The notes: generated by a model from the sequence alone, not told the origin. Counted from the stretch's first letter, positions 24,475-32,341 are shown. The stretch is 40,384 nt of DNA from an uncultured Clostridia bacterium (GCA_944387915.1 CALXGT010000053.1:1-40384); one strand, 5' to 3'. Numbers and translations: made by a program.

Positions 24475-25440
24475 TTATGCGCGGACTTTCCGAAGCATCC
24501 GATGGTAAATGGGATCTTCCCGCTTCGCCTTGGTGACCTCCTTTAGCATCCCATCCCGGATAAACTCCTCGATCCGCAAGGCGACAAAGGCGTCACCGAT
24601 GCCAAAGGCATTTCTACCCAACACCATTCCCACCACATGCGCCTCCATAAATTCATCCTCTTGGGCGTCGATCTCCCGAAGGATAAACGGGTCGTAAAAA
24701 GTCTTTGGCACACTCACAAGCTGGCGGCTAATTACCGCCCGCAAAGGCGCGTTTTCCTTTTTCAGCTGTTTCCAGCGATTTTTCAGTCCGAACAAAAACT
24801 CCGCGGGAACCTTCTCCCCGCGCAAGGCAAACTTGCCCCATAGATAGGGAGCGACCTCACCCCAATCGGAATAGGAGACCGCCGCATGTTTCCCTTCCGG
24901 CGCAACGAAAGGAAGAAAAACAAAGGTCACATCCAATTGCTCCAGCTCCAAAGGAGAAAACTGATCCATTAAAAAGCAGATTCCGCAGGCATCATCCGGC
25001 ATTCCGCTGTACCAGATCCGCACAGATTCTCCTCTTTTCGCTCTGGAAAGGAGCTTTTCCATACTGCCGCAAACAGTCGTCCAAAGCTCCTCGACTACCT
25101 GTTTTGCAAACATGGGATGGATGCTCGCAAGGTTTTCGAAAACCGCTTTTCGCTTCTCCCCAATACCGTCTTCATCAATCTCCCCCATGCTCAAGGCGAG
25201 GGGAAAGCAAAGGATATCCTCCCGGCTGCCGTTTAAAGGCACCGCTTCCTCCCAGCCCTTTCGGTGACGCGCTTCCCATTCCAAAAGAAGCGCGTCCATC
25301 CGCTGTTTGGAGATTTCATCTTTTATCCCTCCTTCGGATCCTATGATCCCTACTGCGCTCGCGCCCCCGACGTATTTTCCCTTTCCCATCGCGATATGCA
25401 AAGCGCCCCCCGCATTCTCGCTAAATACAATCTCTAACAT
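24475..25440 (-). CDS. DUF1835/DUF3658 domain protein
   Basis: 321 residues. The N-terminal half looks like DUF1835 (MLEIVFSENAGGALHIAM opening, then VRIWYSGMPDDACGICFLMDQFSPLELEQLDVTFV), and the C-terminal part (about 230-321, with ISRQLVSVPKTFYDPFILREI and GIGDAFVALRIEEFI) looks like DUF3658. No catalytic function is established for either. It is the last gene of a three-gene minus-strand operon; 12 bases separate it from DUF6054. I am fairly sure of the family, not of the role. Confidence 0.75.
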   Translation of the reverse strand: MLEIVFSENAGGALHIAMGKGKYVGGASAVGIIGSEGGIKDEISKQRMDALLLEWEARHRKGWEEAVPLNGSREDILCFPLALSMGEIDEDGIGEKRKAVFENLASIHPMFAKQVVEELWTTVCGSMEKLLSRAKRGESVRIWYSGMPDDACGICFLMDQFSPLELEQLDVTFVFLPFVAPEGKHAAVSYSDWGEVAPYLWGKFALRGEKVPAEFLFGLKNRWKQLKKENAPLRAVISRQLVSVPKTFYDPFILREIDAQEDEFMEAHVVGMVLGRNAFGIGDAFVALRIEEFIRDGMLKEVTKAKREDPIYHRMLRKVRA

Positions 25441-25452
25441 TTCTTTTCCCTT

Positions 25453-25782
25453 CTATTCCACAATCCTGCGGATCTCGTCGAGAAACGCGTCTTCCCCAAA
25501 GGTATTTAGTTTAAAAAAGATAGCCTGGCTTCCGCCCGATGTGATGGCGCTCAGATGCACCGGTCCGTTCCCCGATTGAAACAACGTCACATTCAAGCTC
25601 ACCCGATTGCTTCCGATAAAACTGAACCGTTCAAATACCCGAACGCTGCACCGGGCGTCGCCGCTTCGAAAATTACTTGTTTCCTCCAAGGAAGCGGACA
25701 TGCTTCCGTTTAAAATACCGTTTTCGATCTTATGTAAAATCTGGTCCAAATTCCCCTGAAGGATCTTTTCTAATTTTGCCAT
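25453..25782 (-). CDS. DUF6054 family protein
   Basis: 109 residues, soluble, with the family-like core NGSMSASLEE, RSGDARCSVRVFERFSFIGSNRVSLNVTL and AITSGGSQAIFFKLNTFGEDAFLD. Start chosen at 25782 because AAAGGAGGAAAGGAAT precedes that ATG. Its first 53 bases overlap the end of the nucleotidyltransferase gene, which is unusually long for coupling but is supported by both frames. Function unknown. Confidence 0.72.
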   Translation of the reverse strand: MAKLEKILQGNLDQILHKIENGILNGSMSASLEETSNFRSGDARCSVRVFERFSFIGSNRVSLNVTLFQSGNGPVHLSAITSGGSQAIFFKLNTFGEDAFLDEIRRIVE

Positions 25783-26479
25783 ATTCCTTTCCTCCTTTTT
25801 CGTTTTCAAAAGCCGACCGTTTGATCCATCCGGATGCCCAATCCAACAACAGTTGAGAATACTCCATCCATTCATCCGAAGAAAGATGGGTTTTCCCTTG
25901 CAGCTGTTCCCTCGCTTTCAGCACATCCAAATCCCTACTCTGCAAAACGGAAAACAGCCCTTTTCGGCTTTTTTCGTACCGTCCTGTTTTTAAAAAAGCG
26001 ATCGCCTGTAAGGTAAATACCGCCGATTTGTATCCTTCTTTGAGCTGTTGGACGCTTTTTTCATGTACAAAATTATGAGCGCACAGATGATAGATATTGC
26101 AAGCGCCAACCCAAACCGCCCGGCGGACGTCTTGCAGGGAAATCCGGGACCAAACCCCCTCAAAAGAGCCGAAGAGCCAAACGGTGTCATGATAAAACTG
26201 AAACAAATCGGAAGGTTCCCAGCAAAGCAGCTCTTCCTCTCCGGAAACGAAACCGCATGTCCTCTCCCGAAAAGGAAGCCGGTCCAACAGATGGGAATAT
26301 GTTTCCAAATCCTTGGCCGACAGCGTATCCAAGATCAATACCGCGTCAATATCGCTGTTGTTTGTGCCTTCTCCCCGGGCAAGACTTCCCTGAAACCCGA
26401 TAGCCCGGACTCGATGGTCAAACTGCTTTTTAACCGCGTCTTCGTATTGGCGCATCCAAACGTCTATAACAAATTCCAT
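25730..26479 (-). CDS. nucleotidyltransferase-domain protein
   Basis: 249 residues. The N-terminal domain carries the minimal nucleotidyltransferase signature GSLARGEGTNNSDIDAVLIL (Gly-Ser and Asp-x-Asp metal ligands), followed by a helical C-terminal region (about 120-249). It resembles aminoglycoside- or kanamycin-type nucleotidyltransferase folds broadly, but no substrate can be named. Start at 26479 has AAAGGAG 5 bases upstream; an in-frame ATG at 26518 lacks one. First gene of the operon with DUF6054 and DUF1835/DUF3658. Confidence 0.75.
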   Translation of the reverse strand: MEFVIDVWMRQYEDAVKKQFDHRVRAIGFQGSLARGEGTNNSDIDAVLILDTLSAKDLETYSHLLDRLPFRERTCGFVSGEEELLCWEPSDLFQFYHDTVWLFGSFEGVWSRISLQDVRRAVWVGACNIYHLCAHNFVHEKSVQQLKEGYKSAVFTLQAIAFLKTGRYEKSRKGLFSVLQSRDLDVLKAREQLQGKTHLSSDEWMEYSQLLLDWASGWIKRSAFENEKGGKEYGKIRKDPSGEFGPDFT

Positions 26480-26538
26480 ATTTTCTCCTTTAAAAAGAGC
26501 GTTCCCTCTCCCCGACAAAGATACTGCCTAACAAATTC

Positions 26539-26567
26539 AGTATATATGATTTTTCTATGCTTGTCCA
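26539..26567 (-). promoter_or_regulatory. promoter of the nucleotidyltransferase operon
   Basis: Minus strand: TGGACA, 17 bases, TATACT (5 of 6 at both boxes), about 60 bases before the start codon. Confidence 0.7.
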
Positions 26568-26594
26568 CCGCTCCCCTTTGCCGTAAAGCAAGAG

Positions 26595-26626
26595 TTTCCC
26601 GGCAAGAGCATATTCTTGCCGGGAAA
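26595..26626. terminator. hairpin downstream of cotJC
   Basis: Perfect 13-pair stem (26595-26607 with 26614-26626). On the plus strand it is followed by TTTTT; on the minus strand, the direction of cotJC, the tail is only moderately T-rich. Confidence 0.65.
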
Positions 26627-26635
26627 TTTTTCCGT

Positions 26636-27232
26636 TTACCGGTCGAACGCCGGATTGAACGCGTAAAAATTCTTGGAGTTGACCTTATCCTGGGCAATGC
26701 GAAGGGCTTCGCCGAAGCGTTGATAATGGACAATTTCCCGCTCACGCAAAAATCGGATCGCATCCTTTACGTCGGGATTATCCACCAGGCGCAAGATGTT
26801 GTCATAGCTGAGCCGCGCTTTTTGCTCCGCCGCCAAATCCTCGTTCAGATCCGCAAAGACATCTCCCGTTACAGCCAATTCGGAGGTGCTGAAAGGATAA
26901 CCAGAAGCCGCCTGAGGGTAAATGCCGGTCGTGTGGTCCACAAAATAGGTATCAAATCCGGCTTTTTTGATTTCTTCCATGGAAAGGCCTTTTGTAAGCT
27001 GATACAAAATCGCCGATATCATTTCCACATGCGCCAGTTCCTCCGTCCCTACATCGGTAAGGATACCGATTACCTCGCCGTAGGGCATACTGTACCTCTG
27101 GGAAAGGTACCGGGTCGCCGCGCCAAGCTCGCCATGCGGTCCGCCAAGCTGCGTAATAATGACCTTTGCAGCGGCGGGATCCGTCTTTTTAATTCGCAGG
27201 GGATAAATTAAACGCTTATCGTAATTCCACAT
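26636..27232 (-). CDS. cotJC: spore coat protein CotJC (manganese catalase-like)
   Basis: 198 residues. Starts MWNYDKRLIYPLRIK and shows the ferritin-like manganese-catalase fold with ligand helices around LGGPHGELGAATRYLSQRY, DVGTEELAHVEMISAIL and the REREIVHYQRFGEAL segment. The C-terminus KNFYAFNPAFD is typical of CotJC. In Bacillus it is a coat component made in the mother cell. Ribosome-binding site AAGGAGG; 3 bases after cotJB. Confidence 0.94.
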   Translation of the reverse strand: MWNYDKRLIYPLRIKKTDPAAAKVIITQLGGPHGELGAATRYLSQRYSMPYGEVIGILTDVGTEELAHVEMISAILYQLTKGLSMEEIKKAGFDTYFVDHTTGIYPQAASGYPFSTSELAVTGDVFADLNEDLAAEQKARLSYDNILRLVDNPDVKDAIRFLREREIVHYQRFGEALRIAQDKVNSKNFYAFNPAFDR

Positions 27233-27235
27233 GCC

Positions 27236-27559
27236 TCATTCCTCCTTTTGCCACGGCCAAGGAAGATCCACCCAGCTCCAGCGCTTCATCTCTTCCCCGG
27301 AAATTTTCCCATGTTTTGCTTCCCATACCTTCACTAACTGATCGTATTTTTCCTTTCGAGACTGATAGCAGGCAATTGCCTCCTGATCCGAAGGATGGGT
27401 GTCTAAAAACAGCTTCAGTTCAATCAAAACAAAGGTCAGCTGTTTCAATTCTTTTTCCAGCGTTTCCTCTCCGGTATCTCCGCACCCTCCGTTGGGCGCT
27501 TCTTCCTTTGCCGGCGCTAACTCTCCTAACATCCGGTAAATTCGCTCACTTTCTCTCAT
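27236..27559 (-). CDS. cotJB: spore coat protein CotJB
   Basis: 107 residues. The part from LKQLTFVLIELKLFLDTHPSDQEAI through a Y-x-YEK-like helix to WSWVDLPWPWQKEE is the CotJB pattern (the WxWxxxPWPW end is diagnostic). The first 35 residues are a less conserved extension. Start chosen at 27559 where GAGGAGG precedes the ATG; an ATG at 27574 would place this site inside the gene. The start overlaps the cotJA stop by 14 bases. Confidence 0.92.
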   Translation of the reverse strand: MRESERIYRMLGELAPAKEEAPNGGCGDTGEETLEKELKQLTFVLIELKLFLDTHPSDQEAIACYQSRKEKYDQLVKVWEAKHGKISGEEMKRWSWVDLPWPWQKEE

Positions 27560-27713
27560 GTCGTTCCTCCTCATCGCCTAAAAACGGAAGATCCAATTCA
27601 CAAAACAGCGTTCCCCGCTCCAACGCTTTCTCGTCAGAATATAACTTTTCAAAACGCTGGATGGGAACATAAGCCATAGCCAACGGCAGACAATCCAATT
27701 GCTTCTTTTCCAA
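27546..27713 (-). CDS. cotJA: spore coat associated protein CotJA (short, TTG start)
   Basis: A 55-residue frame that is easy to miss because it has no ATG start. The sequence LPLAMAYVPIQRFEKLYSDE followed by KALERGTLFCELDLPFLG is the CotJA core. Start at TTG 27713 with GAAGGG 7 bases upstream; a second TTG at 27698 is possible. It completes the cotJABC order seen in other spore formers and overlaps cotJB. Confidence 0.85.
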   Translation of the reverse strand: MEKKQLDCLPLAMAYVPIQRFEKLYSDEKALERGTLFCELDLPFLGDEEERHERK

Positions 27714-27882
27714 TTCAATTCCCTTCTTTCCGCATTATGAATCATGCAATGACTGCTATGTAGCATATGACGGAAATTTTTTACCGGTTCCCCAACTCTG
27801 ATTTTACAAACTCTTTCTTTCTTTTCGTCATTTTGTACGGTTTTCTTATGGTTTTTTTGGGATACTATCATCAGAAAATGGT
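27714..27882. other. divergent intergenic region between cotJA and the acs cluster
   Basis: AT-rich, non-coding on both strands as far as I can see. The cotJ promoter should lie here; I could not find a convincing SigE-type or vegetative match on the minus strand. Confidence 0.5.
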
Positions 27883-27911
27883 TTGAAAATCGTTAGACAA
27901 TATGGTAAACT
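27883..27911 (+). promoter_or_regulatory. candidate promoter of the CODH/acetyl-CoA synthase cluster
   Basis: TTGAAA, 17 bases, TAAACT; a leader of about 65 bases to the first gene. 5 of 6 and 4 of 6 matches. It is the only plausible promoter before the cluster, but internal promoters are possible. Confidence 0.5.
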
Positions 27912-27984
27912 GAAAGTGAATGATTATGGGTATACCGTTTAATCAGAAGATTACATAACTATATAATGAATGGAGGGGTTTCCG

Positions 27985-28236
27985 ATGATTCGATTACACC
28001 AAGGACACGATCACGCTGGTGAACACCATCATGAATCTATGTCCGAAGAACAACTTATTTCCCTTTTAAACTATATGCTGGACCACAACCGGCACCACGC
28101 TGACGAGCTGTCCGATTTTGCCCATGCTCTTTCCCATTTGGGAAAAGAGGAGGAGGCGAAGCTGCTTTTAGAAGGAGTGGCCGATTTTGAAACCGGAAAC
28201 CGAAAGTTGGCCGCCGTTTTGGAGAAGCTTCGATAA
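27985..28236 (+). CDS. small histidine-rich protein, possible metal chaperone
   Basis: 83 residues with eleven histidines: six in the first 16 residues (HQGHDHAGEHHH) and five more on the helices at about 34-51 (HNRHH, FAHALSH). The remainder is a helical, acidic sequence. Start at 27985 follows GGAGGGG; an earlier ATG at 27970 would put that site inside the gene. I do not recognise a named family. As the first gene of a nickel-enzyme cluster, next to CooT, a nickel-binding or storage role is a reasonable inference, but nothing in the sequence fixes the metal. Confidence 0.7.
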   Translation: MIRLHQGHDHAGEHHHESMSEEQLISLLNYMLDHNRHHADELSDFAHALSHLGKEEEAKLLLEGVADFETGNRKLAAVLEKLR

Positions 28237-28249
28237 AGGAGGCCATGTT

Positions 28250-28438
28250 ATGTGCTTGTCAAACGCTTATAAAGAAACGGGAACGGATACGGAACTTCTT
28301 TGCCAATACGTTTCTAACGTAGAGGTAAAGGACGGCGTCGTTTTACTCACTACGCTGACCGGAGAAGAGATGAAAGTAGAAGGGACCGTAAAAAAGATCG
28401 ACTTGATTAACAACACGGTAATTATCGGCGCCGCTTGA
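28250..28438 (+). CDS. cooT: CooT family nickel-binding protein
   Basis: 62 residues, starting MCLSNAYKE: the MCLS N-terminus with Cys2 is the signature of CooT, a small homodimeric Ni(II)-binding protein from CO dehydrogenase maturation. The rest is a short beta-rich fold (VKDGVVLLTTLTGEEMKVEGTVKKIDLINNTVIIG). AAAGGAGG precedes ATG 28250. It directly follows the His-rich gene with 13 bases between. Confidence 0.9.
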   Translation: MCLSNAYKETGTDTELLCQYVSNVEVKDGVVLLTTLTGEEMKVEGTVKKIDLINNTVIIGAA

Positions 28439-28483
28439 TGCCGGAATTTGCCTTGATTCTTCAACTGCCCTGGAGGAATAGCC

Positions 28484-28726
28484 ATGAAAAAATATGAAAT
28501 GGTGCGGGAAATTTTTAATCAATGTCAAAACAACCAAATGCGGGACGTCTTTTTTGAGGAAATTGAAACTGACGACTTGAACGCGGTTGTAGAGAAAATT
28601 TGCGGCGGCAAGGAAAATATGGCGAATATGGATGTGGAAATGCACGTGACCGAAGCGGGCACGACGCTTTACTACATTAATACCGCAAATTTCCATCAGA
28701 AGGTATCGTTCACCGAAATTGAGTAA
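28484..28726 (+). CDS. 80-residue protein of unknown function in the CODH cluster
   Basis: Soluble, acidic, no signal or membrane segment. It reads as one helix (MVREIFNQCQNNQMRDVFFEE) followed by a beta-rich part with VDVEMHV-like strands and YYINTANFHQKVSF. Two cysteines (in NQCQNN and KICGG). Own ribosome-binding site GGAGG. I have the impression that similar small proteins accompany CO dehydrogenase genes in other acetogens, but I cannot name a family. A role in assembly or regulation is a guess from position. Confidence 0.72.
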   Translation: MKKYEMVREIFNQCQNNQMRDVFFEEIETDDLNAVVEKICGGKENMANMDVEMHVTEAGTTLYYINTANFHQKVSFTEIE

Positions 28727-28734
28727 ACCGGACC

Positions 28735-28765
28735 GGGGCAGGGCGAATTTTGTTCTGCTCCGGCC
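28735..28765 (+). other. small inverted repeat between the 80-residue gene and the first CooC gene
   Basis: CCGGGGCAG can pair with CTGCTCCGG across a 13-base T-rich loop, with no T-run after it. It may stabilise or process the operon transcript. Confidence 0.35.
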
Positions 28766-28790
28766 CTGTTCTGTTGAAAGGAGAATTTAT

Positions 28791-29561
28791 ATGTCTTTAA
28801 CCATAGCCGTAGCCGGTAAAGGCGGAACAGGGAAAACTACTCTGTGCGGCTTTTTGATCGATGCGCTTTGCAAAAAGAAAAAAGGGCCCGTTCTGGCGGT
28901 GGACGCCGACGCCAACTCCAACTTAAACGAAGTGTTGGGCGTTGAGGTGGAAACCACACTGGGAGACATCCGCGAGGAAATCGCTACCGCCGACTTAGTG
29001 GCCAAAAGCCCTATCCCCGCCAGCATGAGTAAAAAAGACTACATGGACTTTCAATTCCAAAACGCTTTGATCGAAGAAGCGGACTACGATATGCTGGTTA
29101 TGGGCCGGACCCAAGGTAAAGGATGCTACTGTTTTGTCAACGGCCTGCTTCAGGCTGAAGTCGCGAAGATTTCCGACCAATATCATTATATCGTCGTAGA
29201 TAACGAGGCCGGCATGGAGCATATCAGCCGCGGAATTCTTCCCAAGGTAGATATTCTCTTGCTGGTGAGCGACTGTTCCCGCAGAGGGATCCAAGCGGTA
29301 GGACGTATCGCCAGATTGGCGGAGGATTTAAAACTCAACCCCTCCGTTTTAAAGCTCATTGTAAATCGGGCACCGGATGGAGAATTGAACCCGGGCATTA
29401 TAGAGGAGATCCAAAACCAAAAACTGGATCTTTTGGGCGTAGTCCCTCAAGACGACCTCATTTACGACTACGACTGCGCCGGAAAGCCCACCGTCACCTT
29501 GCCGGAGGACACTCCCGCTCACAAAGCGTTCCTGGAAATGATACAGGAACTTCCCCTTTAG
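28791..29561 (+). CDS. cooC: CooC-type nickel-insertion ATPase, copy 1
   Basis: 256 residues, MinD/ParA-like P-loop ATPase. Deviant Walker A AGKGGTGKTT near residue 7, Walker B-type VVDNEAGMEHISRG, and the Cys-x-Cys motif GCYCFVNGLL around residue 110 that forms the nickel site at the CooC dimer interface. Family role: ATP-driven nickel insertion into the C-cluster of CO dehydrogenase. Start at ATG 28791, preceded by AAAGGAG; an in-frame ATG at 28719 would overlap the previous gene without a ribosome-binding site. It lies just upstream of CO dehydrogenase, so that enzyme is the natural client. Confidence 0.9.
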   Translation: MSLTIAVAGKGGTGKTTLCGFLIDALCKKKKGPVLAVDADANSNLNEVLGVEVETTLGDIREEIATADLVAKSPIPASMSKKDYMDFQFQNALIEEADYDMLVMGRTQGKGCYCFVNGLLQAEVAKISDQYHYIVVDNEAGMEHISRGILPKVDILLLVSDCSRRGIQAVGRIARLAEDLKLNPSVLKLIVNRAPDGELNPGIIEEIQNQKLDLLGVVPQDDLIYDYDCAGKPTVTLPEDTPAHKAFLEMIQELPL

Positions 29562-29633
29562 CTGTTGCAGCTTCGGCTGTAATATAAACAAATTCAAATA
29601 GGAAGAAACGACAGAAAGGATCAAACACACGCT

Positions 29634-31526
29634 ATGGAATGGAACTATTTAACCACCGTAGAGGAAATGGAGGCCGACGCCAAAAAGCTGCGGGAAATGG
29701 GCCTTCTTTCCGGCGCCGAAACTTGGGAAGATCGGAAACAAAACCAGACCCCCCAATGTAAATTCGGCGAAGAGGGAATCTGCTGCCGGATCTGCTCAAT
29801 GGGTCCCTGCCGCATTACTCCCAAAGCGCCCAGAGGAATCTGCGGCGCCGACGCTCACGCCATCGCCGGACGAAACTATCTCCGCTTTATCGCCGGAGGT
29901 ACTGCCGCCCATTCTGACCACGGACGGGAAATCTGTCATACTATGAACGCCACCGAACGGGACGGTCACTACCAGATCCATGATGAGCAGAAACTTTTGA
30001 AGCTCGCTAAGGAATGGGGTGTGGAAACCGAGGGCAAGGATATTTACGATATCGCCCATGAGACCGCCCATGTCGGTTTAATGGAATATGGTAAGCCCTT
30101 CGGAACCTTAAACTTCTTAAAGCGCGCTCCCGAAGAGCGGCAAAAACTGTGGGACGATCTGGGAATCGCTCCCCGCGCCGTTGACCGGGAAATCGCCACA
30201 GCGATGCATATGACCCATATGGGCAACTCTGCCGAAGCCAAAGCGCTGGTCACCCAGGGTCTGCGCACCGGATTGGCCGACGGCTGGGGCGGCTCTATGA
30301 TCGGTACCGAATTTTCCGATATTCTCTTCGGAACCCCTATGCCCAAAGACACCGAAGCAAACCTTGGCGTTTTGGAAAAGGATATGGTCAATATCGTCAT
30401 CCATGGCCACGACCCGGCTATGAGCGAAATGATCGTTTTGGCTTCCGAGGATAAGGACCTTCTCGAATATGCCAGAACCAAAGGCGCCAAAGGCATCAAT
30501 ATCGCCGGACTTTGCTGTACCGCAAACGAAATGGCAATGCGCCACGGCGTCAGAATGGCGGGTAACTTCCTCCAGCAGGAAAACGCGCTGCTCACCGGCG
30601 TTGTAGAGATGATCGCCGTAGACGTCCAGTGCATCTTCCCCGCTTTGGGGCCGCTGAGCGAATGCTTCCACACCAAATTTATTACCACCTCCGCCATTGC
30701 CCAGATCCCCGGCAGTATCTATGTAAAGTTCGAAGCCAAAAAGGCGAGAGAACAGGGCCGCGAGCTGGTAAGAATGGCCATCGACAACTTCGAAAACCGG
30801 GATCCCAACAAGATCTTTATTCCCAAAAATAAACAAACGGCGACGGTGGGCTATTCCTGCGAAGCCATTAAAAAGCAGCTGGATACCGTTACCAACAGCC
30901 ATTTGGACGAATTGGACACCTACAAACCTTTGATCGACTGCATCAAGTCCGGTGTTATCCGGGGCGCCGTCGCCATTGTAGGCTGCAACAACCCCAAAGT
31001 TCGTCCCGACTACTCCCACATCGAGATTATGAAAAAGCTCATCGCCAATGACATCGTGATCGTTGCGTCGGGCTGCTCCGCCCAGGCGGCTGCCAAAGCG
31101 GGACTTTTAAGCAAGGAAGCCAAAGAGATCTGCGGCGCGGGATTGAAGCGTGTCTGCGAGTTGGCGGATATTCCTCCCATCTTACATATGGGCTCTTGCG
31201 TTGACATCAGCCGTATGATGCTCTTAGCTACCGGCATCGCCAAAGACTGGGGCATTGATATTCCCCAGGTTCCGGTTGTCGGCTGCGCTCCCGAATGGAT
31301 GAGTGAAAAAGCGGTCTCCATCGCCAACTATGTCGTCGCCACCGGTATCGACACCTACCTTGGTATCGAACCGCAGGTCAAGGGCTCTTCCCAGATGATG
31401 GAGCTCATTACCGAAGGTACGAGAAAGATGGTAGGCGCGGGCTACATCATCAACAAGGATCCCGAGGATCTGGTCAACGCTATGATCGCCGGCATCGAAG
31501 CCAAGCGGGACGCTTTGGGAATCTAA
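29634..31526 (+). CDS. acsA: anaerobic (nickel) carbon monoxide dehydrogenase catalytic subunit
   Basis: 630 residues (CooS/AcsA family). Interconverts CO2 and CO; here it feeds CO to acetyl-CoA synthase. N-terminal cysteines fit the D cluster (Cys42, Cys50) and B cluster (Cys51, Cys54, Cys59, Cys70) in CKFGEEGICCRICSMGPCR and the following GICGA. The C-cluster ligands are all present in order: HGHDP, GLCCTANE, DVQCIFP, VGCNN, ASGCSAQAA and MGSCVDISR. Start 29634 with AAAGGA upstream. At 630 residues it is closer in length to CooS than to longer acetogen AcsA proteins, but its position within the acs genes supports the AcsA role. No ferredoxin-like CooF or hydrogenase is adjacent. Confidence 0.96.
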   Translation: MEWNYLTTVEEMEADAKKLREMGLLSGAETWEDRKQNQTPQCKFGEEGICCRICSMGPCRITPKAPRGICGADAHAIAGRNYLRFIAGGTAAHSDHGREICHTMNATERDGHYQIHDEQKLLKLAKEWGVETEGKDIYDIAHETAHVGLMEYGKPFGTLNFLKRAPEERQKLWDDLGIAPRAVDREIATAMHMTHMGNSAEAKALVTQGLRTGLADGWGGSMIGTEFSDILFGTPMPKDTEANLGVLEKDMVNIVIHGHDPAMSEMIVLASEDKDLLEYARTKGAKGINIAGLCCTANEMAMRHGVRMAGNFLQQENALLTGVVEMIAVDVQCIFPALGPLSECFHTKFITTSAIAQIPGSIYVKFEAKKAREQGRELVRMAIDNFENRDPNKIFIPKNKQTATVGYSCEAIKKQLDTVTNSHLDELDTYKPLIDCIKSGVIRGAVAIVGCNNPKVRPDYSHIEIMKKLIANDIVIVASGCSAQAAAKAGLLSKEAKEICGAGLKRVCELADIPPILHMGSCVDISRMMLLATGIAKDWGIDIPQVPVVGCAPEWMSEKAVSIANYVVATGIDTYLGIEPQVKGSSQMMELITEGTRKMVGAGYIINKDPEDLVNAMIAGIEAKRDALGI

Positions 31527-31548
31527 CTTTGCACTAACGGAGAATCGT

Positions 31549-32331
31549 ATGAAAATTGCTGTAACAGGAAAAGGCGGCGTAGGAAAAACGTCTTTTGCCG
31601 CCACACTGGCAAGACTGTATGCTTCGGAGGGGGCCAATGTACTGGCCGCCGACGTCGACCCCGACGCCAATCTGGGTCTCGCTTTGGGGTTTTCGGAGGA
31701 AGAGATCGCTTCCATTACGCCCATTTCCAAAATGCGGGATCTGATTGCCGAGCGCACGGGATCTTCCGACGAAACTTACGGGAAATTTTTTAAGATCAAC
31801 CCTCGGGTAGATGATATCCCCGACCGATTTGCCAAAACCCATGCGGGCGTGAAGCTTTTGATTATGGGAACGGTGGAAACCGGTGGAAGCGGTTGCGTCT
31901 GCCCCGAGCATGTCATGCTCAAACGGGTGATTTCCCATCTCATTATCCGGGAAGACGACGTAGTCATCATGGATATGGAGGCGGGACTGGAACATTTAGG
32001 ACGGGGAACCGCCGGATGTATGGACCGTTTTATCGTTGTGGTAGAACCGGGAAGCCGAAGTATCCAAACCTATGAACGGGTGAAGGAGCTGGCGAAGGAT
32101 CTCGGCATTGAACAGGTCAGCGTCGTCGCGAACAAGGTCAAAAGCGCCGAAGACGAAGCGTATGTCCGTTCCAAAATTCCGGCGGAGGATCTCTTGGGAA
32201 TCCTCCATTACAGCGACGAAACGATTGAAGCCGACCGGAGAGGCGTCTCCCCCTTTGACTGCAGCCCCCGGTTCGTCGAGGAAGTCAAACAAATTAAAAA
32301 CCGCTTAGACGGCGAATCATCAACAATATGA
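31549..32331 (+). CDS. acsF: CooC/AcsF-type nickel-insertion ATPase, copy 2
   Basis: 260 residues, same family as the ATPase upstream of acsA but clearly diverged. Walker A TGKGGVGKTSFAA, DVDPDANLGLALGF, Walker B MDMEAGLEHLGRG and the nickel-binding Cys-x-Cys in GSGCVCPEHV near residue 113. Its place immediately before the acetyl-CoA synthase genes suggests it acts on AcsB (AcsF role), whereas copy 1 would serve CO dehydrogenase; this division is inference. GGAG precedes ATG 31549. The stop overlaps the ribosome-binding site of the next gene. Confidence 0.88.
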   Translation: MKIAVTGKGGVGKTSFAATLARLYASEGANVLAADVDPDANLGLALGFSEEEIASITPISKMRDLIAERTGSSDETYGKFFKINPRVDDIPDRFAKTHAGVKLLIMGTVETGGSGCVCPEHVMLKRVISHLIIREDDVVIMDMEAGLEHLGRGTAGCMDRFIVVVEPGSRSIQTYERVKELAKDLGIEQVSVVANKVKSAEDEAYVRSKIPAEDLLGILHYSDETIEADRRGVSPFDCSPRFVEEVKQIKNRLDGESSTI

Positions 32332-32341
32332 GGTGAATAAA

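Noticed and set aside
26048..27211. Plus-strand frame of 387 codons opposite the nucleotidyltransferase gene and cotJC
   Set aside because: Shadow of two genes with clear families and ribosome-binding sites; it also runs through their hairpin and promoter.
27962..27967. Perfect TATAAT as promoter of the acs cluster
   Set aside because: Transcription would start inside the ribosome-binding site of the first gene, and no -35 box lies at the right distance.
30117..31019. Minus-strand frame of 300 codons opposite the CO dehydrogenase gene
   Set aside because: Antisense of conserved coding sequence, no initiation signal. The same applies to the frames opposite acsB copy 1 (32870-33607) and acsE (39110-40054).
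29634..31526. Hybrid cluster protein instead of CO dehydrogenase
   Set aside because: The B/D-cluster cysteine pattern CCRxC, the C-cluster ligands and the acs gene context fit CO dehydrogenase.
32333..32341. GTG 32333 as start of acsB copy 1
   Set aside because: No Shine-Dalgarno sequence precedes it; the GAGGTG that includes this GTG is itself ideally spaced for TTG 32342.
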